64,000 nt of DNA from Vibrio mimicus (GTDB lineage: Bacteria > Pseudomonadota > Gammaproteobacteria > Enterobacterales > Vibrionaceae): positions 558,001 through 622,000 of the forward strand of contig NZ_CP077425.1 of assembly GCF_019048845.1 (NCBI RefSeq), in the 5' to 3' direction. Positions within the stretch are counted from its first letter, which is position 1. Every line of letters starts with the position of its first letter. Under the pieces are notes generated by a model. It was given only the letters and a program-made list of their open reading frames with translations, made no database searches and was not told where the DNA came from. Below, in pieces: positions 8,755 to 17,688 of this stretch. The position numbers and the translations under genes are program-made.

Positions 8755-9555
8755 ATGAGACTTATCCCACTGAAAGCCGCGGCACAAGTTGGTAAATGGG
8801 CAGCAGCACACATTGTTAAGCGTATCAACGAGTTTAAACCTACCGCTGAGCGTCCTTTCGTTTTGGGTCTGCCAACAGGTGGTACACCACTAGCGACCTA
8901 CAAAGCATTGATCGAGTTGCATAAAGCGGGTGAAGTAAGCTTCAAACACGTTGTGACCTTCAACATGGATGAGTATGTTGGCCTAGCGGCAGATCACCCA
9001 GAATCTTATCGTTCATTCATGTACAACAACTTCTTCAATCACATTGATATTCAAGAAGAGAACATCAATCTGTTGAACGGTAATACCGAAGACCACGAAG
9101 CTGAGTGCAAACGTTACGAAGATAAAATCAAATCTTACGGCAAAATCAACCTGTTTATGGGTGGCGTAGGTAACGATGGTCACATCGCATTTAACGAACC
9201 GGCCTCTTCTCTTTCTTCACGTACTCGTATCAAGACGCTGACCGAAGATACTCGTATCGCTAACTCACGTTTCTTCGATGGTGATATCAACCAAGTACCT
9301 AAGTACGCGCTGACTATCGGTGTAGGTACTCTGCTTGATGCACAAGAGATCATGATCCTTGTCACTGGCCATAATAAAGCTCTGGCACTGCAAGCCGCGG
9401 TTGAAGGCAGCGTAAACCATCTGTGGACAGTATCCGCACTGCAACTGCACCCTAAAGCAGTAATCGTGTGTGATGAGCCATCAACTCAAGAGCTGAAAGT
9501 AAAAACTGTAAAATACTTCACTGAGCTTGAAGCAAAGAACATCATCGGTTTCTAA
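8755..9555 (+). CDS. nagB: Glucosamine-6-phosphate deaminase
   Basis: A 266-residue cytosolic enzyme, the same length as E. coli NagB. It converts glucosamine-6-phosphate to fructose-6-phosphate and ammonia, the last step of N-acetylglucosamine/chitin catabolism. Signature regions are [25 protein letters not shown] (general-base Asp), [14 protein letters not shown] and the allosteric-site basic residues near the N-terminus. It stands alone here, with no nagA or nagC next to it, and has its own terminator. ATG 8755 begins MRLIPLKAA as in other NagB proteins. Confidence 0.97.
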   Translation: MRLIPLKAAAQVGKWAAAHIVKRINEFKPTAERPFVLGLPTGGTPLATYKALIELHKAGEVSFKHVVTFNMDEYVGLAADHPESYRSFMYNNFFNHIDIQEENINLLNGNTEDHEAECKRYEDKIKSYGKINLFMGGVGNDGHIAFNEPASSLSSRTRIKTLTEDTRIANSRFFDGDINQVPKYALTIGVGTLLDAQEIMILVTGHNKALALQAAVEGSVNHLWTVSALQLHPKAVIVCDEPSTQELKVKTVKYFTELEAKNIIGF

Positions 9556-9580
9556 TCAGAAGCTGATTTAAAACCTACAA

Positions 9581-9609
9581 AAACGCCCCAAAAATCGGGG
9601 CGTTTTTTA
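9581..9609. terminator. Terminator of nagB
   Basis: AAACGCCCC (9581-9589) and GGGGCGTTT (9597-9605) form a 9-bp stem followed by a T tract. The flanking A tract may also serve the convergent gene. Confidence 0.9.
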
Positions 9610-9646
9610 TTACTCAATGTCCAAAAAGATCGTGGTTCTTACTCTA

Positions 9647-10795
9647 TTATCTTTTATCCATTGAGCCTTGAGAAAAGTCTAAGCGTTCACTCTTCCCCTC
9701 TTGTGGTAGATCAGTGAGTCCATTATGCCCCTCTAACTCAACAAGTAAGGAGTCTGCTTCTTGTTCAGCCAACGGATCCACATCGTCCTTTGTTGGAATA
9801 GGGATTTGGCGTTTATACAGCTTATTAAGCGCACGGATAATTGAATGCTTGGTCACAGAACCGGAGGCCAATTTACGTTGCAGTGGCTTAGCTAAAGATT
9901 GCAAGCCAACAATCGACTCAACCCCCATTCGGCCACCAATCATATCACGCAAATTTTTCGCCTTTTCATAACCCATTGAGGAGGAGAGAAAGAGCCAAAT
10001 ATAAGCAATCGGATTGCCATGTGCACCTCGGTCAATCCAAGCCTCACCAGCGTGGTACATCGCTTCTGGGTGACCTTTTTCTGATGCACGTTCTAACCAA
10101 TAGCACGCTTTAGGAAAATCGCTGGCTCCACCAACGCCATGAAGTAAGTTTTGCCCTAATCTCATCATCCCTTCAGCGCTGCCCATATTGGCCGCTTTGC
10201 TATACCAGAATGTGGAATCTGCCGGTGTTGGGGCAATATTGTCTTTTGAAACACACCAACTGCCCATAAACAAAATTGCATCAATAAAGTTGGCTTCTGC
10301 CGCTTCTTGGATGAAACCAATGCCTTTCGCCACATTGACTTCAATCCCACGACCATAAAGCCATGCCATACCGGTTTCGAATTTAGCCGCCAATTCCCCT
10401 TCCATACCACGCACGCAGGTGTGCCAGAACTTAGCTTTCTCTTTGGCAATCACATCCTCACGGATACGCTGACAAACTCGAACGATGCCATACATCGCGG
10501 AGATATTGTCGAGATGTGCGGCCTTTTCGTACCAAAATAGTGCTTCTTTTAAACTGCTGCGCTCCGCTTCTTTGGCTAAAAACAGAATGGTCGGAATATG
10601 GCCAGCTTCTGCTTTGAATAGACGCTCTTTGCGCTCTTGCTCGCGATTTCGTTCTAAAGCTTTGCGATAGGCCTCTTCTCTGGCTTTACGCTCGGCTTCC
10701 AGTCGCTTACGTCTTACGGATAACGCTATCATCCAGACAAAAATCAGGATCAAGGTTAACCCTGTAGCGCCAATCGCAATTCCAATAATATTCAT
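9647..10795 (-). CDS. Membrane-anchored Sel1-like (TPR) repeat protein
   Basis: A 382-residue protein with one N-terminal membrane helix (residues about 3-26), a highly charged Arg/Glu/Lys coiled-coil-like linker (27-60) and several Sel1-type helical repeats between about 65 and 285 (e.g. ALFWYEKAAHLDNISAMYG and ACYWLERASEKGHPEAMYH). Sel1 repeats are protein-protein interaction scaffolds. The repeats should face the cytoplasm if the short N-terminus is outside. ATG 10795 is preceded by AGAG. I see no partner gene; its role is unknown. Confidence 0.8.
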   Translation of the reverse strand: MNIIGIAIGATGLTLILIFVWMIALSVRRKRLEAERKAREEAYRKALERNREQERKERLFKAEAGHIPTILFLAKEAERSSLKEALFWYEKAAHLDNISAMYGIVRVCQRIREDVIAKEKAKFWHTCVRGMEGELAAKFETGMAWLYGRGIEVNVAKGIGFIQEAAEANFIDAILFMGSWCVSKDNIAPTPADSTFWYSKAANMGSAEGMMRLGQNLLHGVGGASDFPKACYWLERASEKGHPEAMYHAGEAWIDRGAHGNPIAYIWLFLSSSMGYEKAKNLRDMIGGRMGVESIVGLQSLAKPLQRKLASGSVTKHSIIRALNKLYKRQIPIPTKDDVDPLAEQEADSLLVELEGHNGLTDLPQEGKSERLDFSQGSMDKR

Positions 10796-10897
10796 AGTTT
10801 CTCTAATTGGGTAACCACATTTGCCACTGCGAATTTTGGCAGTGCAAGAAAAGATGAGCTGAATTGTACTTTACATCCAACTCAGAAACTATGTTCG

Positions 10898-10930
10898 AAA
10901 AAAATGGGTGAAGATCCTTCACCCATTTTT
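10898..10930 (-). terminator. Terminator downstream of malM
   Basis: A 14-bp stem (10900-10913 with 10917-10930) around the core TGGGTGAAG/CTTCACCCA, with a 3-nt loop and T-rich end on the minus strand. Confidence 0.85.
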
Positions 10931-10944
10931 ATCGATTCAGCACA

Positions 10945-11781
10945 TTATTTGCGAGCGTTAACCGCTTTCACAAATACCTCTTGCGCCCCTTCAACCCCAA
11001 GTGCTTTCGCTTCATCTAACAAGCTTAGGGCTTTAGGCAAATCATTGACTTCCACGGCACGTTCAATCGCGGTGAAATAATAGGTTTGCGTATCGGGTTG
11101 AACCTTGAGTGAGGTTTTAGCCGCATCAGAAGAGGTCGCAGCTTGGCGATCTTCACTGCTCACAAAAGAAAGGAAGGAAGGCCCCGACACATCCAGCTCA
11201 ATGGTGCCAGTTAAGGCATGCGAAACCGGAATATCTTTCACTTCAGGCAGATAGTTCCCCCGAGCCTCTGCATCAATTCGAGCAGGATGCGCAACATAAG
11301 TCACAGCTTGTAAGTCTTGCTCTTGAGTGTAAACCAATACGAAAAGTGATTTGTAACCTTGCGGTGGATAGAACGCCAACTCAGCCACTAAGCGGTTGCC
11401 CAAATTCAAGCGCGGCTTACGGTATTCAAACACCGTATCCTCATACGATTCCACCACTTGACCTTTGGCATCGACAATCATTACATGCGGGTAGAATACC
11501 GAATCACCGATCTCACTGGTGATGGTCAAGGTCATTTGCCCACGGTCGGCGGGGATCTCAAACAGTGCAACTGGGCTGCTGATTTCTGAATTACGCAGAT
11601 ATTGAGTCTGTGCCGTCAGCGCAACTTTCGTGGTGCTGGGTAATTTCACCTTCGTGGCTTGCAGTTGATCAATTTGCTGAACCGCTTGCCCTGCATTGGG
11701 TTTAGCTTGCTCAATCACCGCCGTTCCCTGACAACCAGCTAAGGCAATGCATCCCCCCAGTAATAAAGCTCTAAGCACCAT
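10945..11781 (-). CDS. malM: Maltose operon periplasmic protein MalM
   Basis: A 278-residue predicted periplasmic lipoprotein with lipobox LAGC (Cys18). It matches MalM by overall sequence and by position directly downstream of the maltoporin gene. MalM is a periplasmic protein of the maltose regulon whose precise function is unclear. An AGGAG site precedes ATG 11781. It is separated from the maltoporin gene by a hairpin that may act as a partial terminator, lowering its expression relative to the porin. Confidence 0.9.
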   Translation of the reverse strand: MVLRALLLGGCIALAGCQGTAVIEQAKPNAGQAVQQIDQLQATKVKLPSTTKVALTAQTQYLRNSEISSPVALFEIPADRGQMTLTITSEIGDSVFYPHVMIVDAKGQVVESYEDTVFEYRKPRLNLGNRLVAELAFYPPQGYKSLFVLVYTQEQDLQAVTYVAHPARIDAEARGNYLPEVKDIPVSHALTGTIELDVSGPSFLSFVSSEDRQAATSSDAAKTSLKVQPDTQTYYFTAIERAVEVNDLPKALSLLDEAKALGVEGAQEVFVKAVNARK

Positions 11782-11904
11782 AACAACTCCTATTTATCAT
11801 TTTTTTAAAGACTCTCACCAAACCGATCTGCGAGAAACCACCACACCACAATTTTGTGCGATATACCCAAACTACAATGTGAAAACCCGTCAACGTGTGA
11901 ACCT

Positions 11905-11936
11905 TGAAAAAAATAGCCGATCAATATCGGCTATTT
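11905..11936 (-). terminator. Terminator/attenuator between maltoporin and malM
   Basis: AAATAGCCGAT (11911-11921) pairs with ATCGGCTATTT (11926-11936) with a 4-nt loop and a run of T on the minus strand. It probably limits readthrough into malM. Confidence 0.8.
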
Positions 11937-11974
11937 GGATTAAGGACAATAAATATTAAGAGCAAGTAGGTTGA

Positions 11975-13159
11975 TTACCACCAAGCTTCAACTTGGATAC
12001 CCACTACAAAATCAGAATCACCTTTGCTACCGAAGTTAGTACCTTCGTGGTCAGTCAGGTATGAACCGTAAACACGCAGCTCAGGGCGAGACCAGAAGCT
12101 GTTGCCCATCGCCCAAGCTTGAGCCACGGTGAACTTGCTGTATTCGAAATCCGCACCTGATGTATCTTCACCGCTGTTGTAACCCGCTTCAAACACAGTA
12201 CGCATTGTGTCATTCCACTTGTACATTGGGCGAACCACTACTGAGTATTGATCAATATCTGCTTTAGAAGCACCGATGTCAGAACCAGACAGGTAAGCAA
12301 GTTGGTGCCCCATTTCCCACGCTTCACCAAGGTTAATCACACCCCAGTTCAATAGGCGGAAACCATTCGCATCGTTGTTGTCAGCAGAACCACGACCATA
12401 GTAAGCGCCCGCACCCCAGAAGTTGGCCACTTGAGCACCGTAACCCGCTGTACCGTATTGGAATACTGTTTGGTTAAAGCCATTGCTCAGACCTTGATGC
12501 AAAATTGCAGTACCCATCACGCCATCGTCAGCCGCTTCGGTTTTATTGTCTTTTTCCGTTGCAAAGTTGTAAGCCACGGCTAGCTCAAGTGTGGCATCAG
12601 ACCACAGGCCAATATTCGCTAGACGAGCATCAAAAATGTAGCCAGAAGAATCTGTGTTATCGCCGTCTTGGATCAGAGCTACCGAAAGTTTTTGATCACC
12701 GATAGAAAGGTTTTCAATACCACCACCAGTGCCAGATGTGTTCAAGAAGTAGAAGTCTGTAATGTGAATGTCTTTACGTTGGTAGTAACGCTTACCTGCC
12801 CACAGAACGGCTTCTTTATCCGATGTTAGCAAGCCTTTAGCTTGTACGTTGAATTGAGCCACGTTGATTGCATTGTCTGATTCCCAACCAACTTTGCCGT
12901 CATCACCTTTAGCCAACATAGAGTCGATCTTCCACGTTTGGTCGCCTGTTTTCAGCTCTTCTGAAAAACCAAACTCATAGTAGTTGTCGTTTTCGTTACC
13001 AAGACGACCGATACCATTTTTTTGGAAAGCGACATCCGCAGTACCATTACCACTAATCCCTGTACCAGCACGGAAGTAGCCATTGAAATCGACAGCGAAA
13101 GCAGAACCAGCTGCGAGCGTTGCAGCCACTGCGGCAGCAATTACACTTATTTTTTTCAT
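11975..13159 (-). CDS. lamB: Maltoporin (LamB/OmpS)
   Basis: A 394-residue outer-membrane maltodextrin channel with a signal peptide ending AAGSAFA before VDFNGYFRAG, the usual LamB N-terminus, and an aromatic C-terminal strand ending EAWW typical of BAM-assembled barrels. In V. cholerae the orthologue is called OmpS. It forms an 18-stranded trimeric porin admitting maltose and maltodextrins. I chose ATG 13159 (preceded by TGGAG) over the in-frame ATG 13171. It is followed by malM and lies opposite glgX across a region with MalT boxes. Confidence 0.95.
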   Translation of the reverse strand: MKKISVIAAAVAATLAAGSAFAVDFNGYFRAGTGISGNGTADVAFQKNGIGRLGNENDNYYEFGFSEELKTGDQTWKIDSMLAKGDDGKVGWESDNAINVAQFNVQAKGLLTSDKEAVLWAGKRYYQRKDIHITDFYFLNTSGTGGGIENLSIGDQKLSVALIQDGDNTDSSGYIFDARLANIGLWSDATLELAVAYNFATEKDNKTEAADDGVMGTAILHQGLSNGFNQTVFQYGTAGYGAQVANFWGAGAYYGRGSADNNDANGFRLLNWGVINLGEAWEMGHQLAYLSGSDIGASKADIDQYSVVVRPMYKWNDTMRTVFEAGYNSGEDTSGADFEYSKFTVAQAWAMGNSFWSRPELRVYGSYLTDHEGTNFGSKGDSDFVVGIQVEAWW

Positions 13160-13342
13160 CGTTAACTCCATTTAGGGTTTTTATTTTAGATTCTTCGCTC
13201 TCTTTTCTGTCGAGCCCCCAAAGGCAGAAAGTTGGCAGCATAAAAGAGAGATAAGATGGGAACGAATCCCCAGTTGTTTCAACTGTCGAGAGCTTACGTG
13301 AGGAGGAATAAAGGTACTTCCTCCACCCTACTTTTATTTAAG

Positions 13343-13352
13343 GGGGAGGAGA
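13343..13352 (+). promoter_or_regulatory. MalT-box-like site
   Basis: GGGGAGGAGA matches the MalT consensus GGGGA(T/G)GAGG at 9 of 10 positions. It lies about 185 bp upstream of the maltoporin start in the divergent region. Confidence 0.55.
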
Positions 13353-13407
13353 AAGGATGAGAAAAATTACAGCATGCCGTTTTTAAAACTTGGATCACGT
13401 TATTTGG

Positions 13408-13417
13408 GGGGAGGAGG
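13408..13417 (+). promoter_or_regulatory. MalT box
   Basis: GGGGAGGAGG is an exact match to the MalT consensus GGGGA(T/G)GAGG. Together with the second box about 65 bp away it suggests MalT activates the maltoporin gene and perhaps glgX. Confidence 0.7.
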
Positions 13418-13448
13418 TTACTCACTTTCGAAATAGCCTAATACAAAG

Positions 13449-13464
13449 TGTATTCATGATCACT
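13449..13464 (+). promoter_or_regulatory. CRP-like site in the lamB/glgX divergent region
   Basis: TGTAT-TCATGA-TCACT has the TGTGA-N6-TCACA layout with one mismatch per half. CRP plus MalT control is the usual arrangement for maltose genes. Confidence 0.5.
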
Positions 13465-13590
13465 TTTCCACCCTAATGGGTTCATAAAAAAGAAATAAAA
13501 TTACAAAGAAATATTTGTGAGCCTGCGCTTGACCTGAAGCGGTCAAAGCCTTTTACTTAAAACAATGGTGTGCTAAAACAACGACTAAAA

Positions 13591-15561
13591 ATGAAAATGA
13601 ACCCATCAACACCTTTTCCATTAGGGGCAACGCTCGATACTGGGGGTTGTAACTTCGCGGTCTATTCGCCCGCCAATAAACATATTTTATTGGCGCTGTT
13701 TCATTCCGATGGCAGTTATGAAACTCATCAACTTGAACAAGAATATGCAGGCATTAAACACACTTATCTAGCAGGCATTCGTGCGGGCCAAAAATACGGT
13801 TTTTTAATTCAACTTAATGACGAGCTTCATTATATTGCTGACCCTTATGCTCGTGCGCTTGATTGCCCGTTACACTATGAGCCACCGTTTGATAGCCACA
13901 AAAGTTTCGACTTACCCAAATGCGTGGTTACGGATACCCAATTCGATTGGCAAGGAGTCACGAAACCAAACATTGCGCGCGATGAAATGGTATTGTTTGA
14001 AACGCATGTCAAAGGCTTAACTCAGTTAAATCCACAGGTAGAAAGCGCGCTGCGTGGCAAGTATTTAGGCTTGGTGAGTGAGCCAATGCTCCATTTTTAT
14101 CGCCAACAAAATATCAATACCTTGCAGCTGCTGCCGATTGCCGCTTGCATGCATGAGCCACACTTACTGGAAAGCGGCAAAGTAAATTATTGGGGATACA
14201 ACCCCTATGTGTTTATGGCACCGGATCCTCGTTACGCCAACCAAGATGCAGTGAAAGAGCTGAAAACCACCATTCGTGAACTACACCGCAACGGCATTCA
14301 AGTGATTTTGGATGTGGTGTACAACCACACTGCAGAAGGCGGAGCCAGTGGCCCGGTGTTTAACCTAAAAGCCCTCGATCCAAATTACTATCTGCACCAC
14401 GGTGAGCACTATGCCAATTACACTGGGTGCGGCAACACAGTGGATCTCTCAAATCAAGCGGCACTAAATTTAGTGATGGATACCTTGCGCTGCTGGGTAA
14501 CGGAATATCACATTGACGGTTTCCGCTTCGATTTAGCCGCAACGCTCGGTCGCCGTGGCGATGAATTCAGTAGAGAAGCCGCATTTTTCAAAGCCGTGGC
14601 GCAAGATCCCGTATTACGTCAAGTGAAGTTGATTGCAGAGCCTTGGGACATCGGCCCAAATGGTTACCAAGTGGGCAACTTCCCTTTCGGTTGGAACGAA
14701 ACTAACGACAAATTGCGCGACATCACCCGCAGCTTCTGGCGAGGAGATCTCGGCTTTTTGAAAGAGTTCGCCACTCGCCTAATGGGCTCGCGTGATTTGT
14801 ACAGTGCCGCCAACTGGCCATACAAGCTCACCGTTAACTACATCACTTATCATGATGGCTTTACTCTACAAGATCTGGTGTCGTACAAACACAAGCATAA
14901 TGAAGCCAATGGCGAGCAGAACCGTGATGGGCACGGCGACAACCGCTCAGATAACTACGGCTGCGAAGGGGATTCCGACAGTATTGTGATCCGCGCTACC
15001 CGCGAGCGACAAAAACGTAACTTCATGGCCAGCTTACTGTTTGCGTTTGGCATTCCCCATATTCTCACGGCCGATGTGCTGTCTCATACCCAGCAAGGTA
15101 ACAACAACGCGTATTGCCAAGATAATGAGATCAGTTGGCTAAACTGGGAAAGCAATGAAACGAAACAAGATTTTCGTGAATGGCTCGCTGGCATGGTGGC
15201 GGCTCGGCAAACCTACATGGTGCCTTTCATCCGTGCTTTCAGTGGAGAAAAACGCAACGATAACCGTATCGCATGGCGGCGAGTGGATGGCAAACCGATG
15301 GAAATGGATGACTGGAATCGTCTTTCCTCGGTGGCATTGCATATCGGCATTGGCAGCGATGGGCCAGAAATGCTCTATTTAATCAACCAGACCAATGCTC
15401 CAGCACGTTTCCTACTGCCAAAGGATCAACAACAGGAATGGTGTTTGATCTGCGATACCAATATGCGCCATGCCCAACCAGGGCACGCACAAGGGGAAAT
15501 TTTACAACTCCCCGTTTCGATGTCGATTTTGTACTATCAACCGAAGAAGAAACACGCTTAA
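13591..15561 (+). CDS. glgX: GlgX/isoamylase-type glycogen debranching enzyme
   Basis: About 656 residues. An N-terminal CBM48/isoamylase domain (PFPLGATLDTGGCNFAVYSP) is followed by a GH13 catalytic barrel. Visible GH13 motifs are DVVYNHT, the nucleophile Asp in DGFRFDLA (about residue 314), the acid Glu in IAEPWDIG (about 350) and the YHDGFTLQDL region. It hydrolyses alpha-1,6 branches of glycogen or maltodextrin. Two nearby ATGs (13591, 13597) and a GTG at 13570 are possible starts; none has a clear Shine-Dalgarno. Its placement opposite maltoporin under MalT boxes suggests a maltodextrin/glycogen breakdown role. Confidence 0.88.
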   Translation: MKMNPSTPFPLGATLDTGGCNFAVYSPANKHILLALFHSDGSYETHQLEQEYAGIKHTYLAGIRAGQKYGFLIQLNDELHYIADPYARALDCPLHYEPPFDSHKSFDLPKCVVTDTQFDWQGVTKPNIARDEMVLFETHVKGLTQLNPQVESALRGKYLGLVSEPMLHFYRQQNINTLQLLPIAACMHEPHLLESGKVNYWGYNPYVFMAPDPRYANQDAVKELKTTIRELHRNGIQVILDVVYNHTAEGGASGPVFNLKALDPNYYLHHGEHYANYTGCGNTVDLSNQAALNLVMDTLRCWVTEYHIDGFRFDLAATLGRRGDEFSREAAFFKAVAQDPVLRQVKLIAEPWDIGPNGYQVGNFPFGWNETNDKLRDITRSFWRGDLGFLKEFATRLMGSRDLYSAANWPYKLTVNYITYHDGFTLQDLVSYKHKHNEANGEQNRDGHGDNRSDNYGCEGDSDSIVIRATRERQKRNFMASLLFAFGIPHILTADVLSHTQQGNNNAYCQDNEISWLNWESNETKQDFREWLAGMVAARQTYMVPFIRAFSGEKRNDNRIAWRRVDGKPMEMDDWNRLSSVALHIGIGSDGPEMLYLINQTNAPARFLLPKDQQQEWCLICDTNMRHAQPGHAQGEILQLPVSMSILYYQPKKKHA

Positions 15562-15651
15562 GTCATTAGCAATGCAAGGACAGGCAAAAAATATCGCCTC
15601 GCGAGCAAGGCCACTGAGTAACAACCACATTAAATTTATTGATTTTAGTGA

Positions 15652-15680
15652 TTGACATCTCTGGCCTTACTCTCTAACAT
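15652..15680 (+). promoter_or_regulatory. Sigma-70 promoter of the NRAMP-related gene
   Basis: TTGACA (15652-15657), a 17-bp spacer, then TAACAT (15675-15680). Transcription would start near 15687, about 20 nt before the ATG at 15707, which supports that start codon. Confidence 0.65.
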
Positions 15681-15706
15681 TCGCGCCCAACAAAAACGGA
15701 GCCGCA

Positions 15707-17026
15707 ATGGCCCGACATTTCAAGAGCTTAACTGCTCTATGCCAGCTGATCTCGGTCAGTTGTCTTTCCTTTTTTATAAATAGAGAGACAACAAAAAAAT
15801 CGAGATTCGGCATGACCACCAAAGCACACACTCATCTCAAGACTGACTGGCAATCCAAGGCGATTCTCAGCGTTGCATTCCTGATGGCGACCACCTCTGT
15901 TGGCCCTGGATTTCTCACCCAAACTGCGGTTTTTACCAATATCTATAAAGTCGATATGGCATTCCCCGTGTTTGCTTCGATGTTCATCACCTTTGGTATC
16001 GTCATGAACTTGTGGCGCATTGTGGGTGTATCAGGTCTGCGCATTCAAGACATCGCCAACAAAATTGCCCCAGGTGCAGGTTACTTTATCGGTATTTTAC
16101 TGGCGCTTGGCGCTGTCGCCTTTAACTTCGGTAACGTAAGCGGTGCAGCACTGGGGATTAATGTACTGACGGGCGTGGATACCACTTGGGGAGCCTTGTT
16201 TACCGGTGTGGTCGGTTGCCTACTCTTTGTGGTGCACAACGCCTCAAAACGCATGGATCAGATGGCGCGTTACTTAGGCTTCTTCATGATCATCTTGATT
16301 GCGTATGTCGCAATGACCAGCCTGCCTCCAATGGGAGAAACCTTAACCGCAGCAGTAATGCCAACCGACATGGGCAGCCTGCTACTCCCAACCCTAACCA
16401 TTGTGGGTGGCGCTGTCGGTGGTTACTACACTGGCGCACAACGTCTGGTTGATGTGGGCCTACAAGGTGATCACAACGTTGAGCACATTAAAAAAGCGGC
16501 TTGGGCAGGCATTTCGATTGCAGTGGTGATCCGCATTCTGCTGTTTATGGCCATTTTCGGTGTGATCGCCACCGGTGCAGTGCTAGATAAAACCAATCCT
16601 GCTGCCGATGCGTTTCGTCAGGGCGCAGGGGACATCGGTTATTTCATCTTTGGTCTGGTACTGTTTGTGGCTTCTATCACTTCCGTTGTCGGTAACTCTT
16701 ACATGGCTATTTCACTAATCAAAACCCTATTCCCTGTCGTAGCTCGCAATGAAAAAGCTTGGTGTGTCGGATTTATTATTCTGACCAGTGTCGGCACTGT
16801 GATGATGAATATGCCCATTCTTCTGCTGATGTTGGCAGGTTTGATTAACAGTATTATCCTACCTGTGGTGCTTGGCTTCGTTCTTGCGGCAACTCGCCGT
16901 AAAGATATTGTCGGTGATTATCAGCACCCAATTTACCTGACTGCGATTGGCGCACTGATTGTGGTTGTGATGGCCGTATCCAGTTTCAGCAACATCCAAA
17001 ACTTTATCGGAAAATTCATCGGTTAA
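15707..17026 (+). CDS. NRAMP-related transporter lacking the canonical metal-binding motif
   Basis: A 439-residue inner-membrane protein with about 11 membrane helices and the NRAMP fold signature GPGFLTQTAVF in helix 1. The canonical DPGN of helix 1 and the MPH of helix 6 are absent (helix 6 reads IVGGAVGGYYTGAQRLVD), so it may not carry divalent metals. It resembles the YcsG branch of the family, which has unknown substrates. ATG 15707 has GGAG and a matching promoter; an alternative start at 15812 would remove a 35-residue N-terminal extension. DUF2999 follows 72 bp later. Confidence 0.75.
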   Translation: MARHFKSLTALCQLISVSCLSFFINRETTKKSRFGMTTKAHTHLKTDWQSKAILSVAFLMATTSVGPGFLTQTAVFTNIYKVDMAFPVFASMFITFGIVMNLWRIVGVSGLRIQDIANKIAPGAGYFIGILLALGAVAFNFGNVSGAALGINVLTGVDTTWGALFTGVVGCLLFVVHNASKRMDQMARYLGFFMIILIAYVAMTSLPPMGETLTAAVMPTDMGSLLLPTLTIVGGAVGGYYTGAQRLVDVGLQGDHNVEHIKKAAWAGISIAVVIRILLFMAIFGVIATGAVLDKTNPAADAFRQGAGDIGYFIFGLVLFVASITSVVGNSYMAISLIKTLFPVVARNEKAWCVGFIILTSVGTVMMNMPILLLMLAGLINSIILPVVLGFVLAATRRKDIVGDYQHPIYLTAIGALIVVVMAVSSFSNIQNFIGKFIG

Positions 17027-17098
17027 TTTTCCATAGGGAGGTAATGTCGCGTTGTATCGATTTTGCCGCCCAAAACCAAGATGAATAGAGGAAATCAA

Positions 17099-17350
17099 AT
17101 GAACCCAATTCTCGCCATGTTGAAAGAAAACAATATCAGCAATGAGCAGATCAACGCGCTATTTCAAACCCTAACCCAAAACCCTTTCGCCGCGATGGCA
17201 ACATTAACGCAATTGGGGCTTCCACAAGACCAATTGCAACAGTTGGTCGCGCAAGTGATGCAAAACCCTACACTCATCAAACAAGCGGTTGAAGAACTGG
17301 GGCTAGACTTCGCCAAAGTGGAAGAAGCCAAGGCCAAATTACAGCAGTAG
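17099..17350 (+). CDS. DUF2999 small helical protein
   Basis: An 83-residue Gln- and Leu-rich helical protein starting MNPILAMLKENNISNEQ. It matches my memory of the Vibrio DUF2999 family, which has no known function. AGAGG precedes ATG 17099; the in-frame start at 17063 was rejected. It probably shares a transcript with the NRAMP-related gene upstream. Confidence 0.75.
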   Translation: MNPILAMLKENNISNEQINALFQTLTQNPFAAMATLTQLGLPQDQLQQLVAQVMQNPTLIKQAVEELGLDFAKVEEAKAKLQQ

Positions 17351-17569
17351 CTCTGTCGCATACACAGGCAAAATCACTACGCTTATTCTTTGAACCTACC
17401 AGCTGTTGGTCTGCACTCTAACGGCTGGTATCGCGTTCATCACCACCCCCGCGGTTCACCACCAATTCCATGTCCAGAAAAATGGACACTTCACGCCATG
17501 AAAGTTGTCATAAGAACGACAAAAAAATGTGATAAAAAACACGTAAAATCATCCCATTAATGCAATTAG

Positions 17570-17578
17570 TGTTATACT
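17570..17578 (+). promoter_or_regulatory. Extended -10 promoter upstream of the chemoreceptor
   Basis: TGTTATACT is an extended -10 element (TGn-TATACT) about 110 bp upstream of the chemoreceptor start. The 338-bp gap 17351-17688 also holds a small dyad (TGTCCA-GAAAAA-TGGACA at 17471-17488). I see no gene in it. Confidence 0.5.
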
Positions 17579-17688
17579 CCGAGCCGATTTTCAGCCAGAG
17601 CCTCTACGCATCTTGGCTAAGTGCAACTTGGATAGCACCTTTAACATATGGAAGTGGCCACCCCGTTTATCACTAGGTCACGTACTCT

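Noticed and set aside
17044..17088. 14-codon frame after a strong GGGAGG upstream of the DUF2999 gene
   Set aside because: Spacing of 2 nt between GGAGG and ATG is too short, and nothing suggests a leader peptide.
17589..17660. Possible c-di-GMP riboswitch in the chemoreceptor leader
   Set aside because: GC-rich pairing segments are present, but the conserved GEMM sequence blocks are not.
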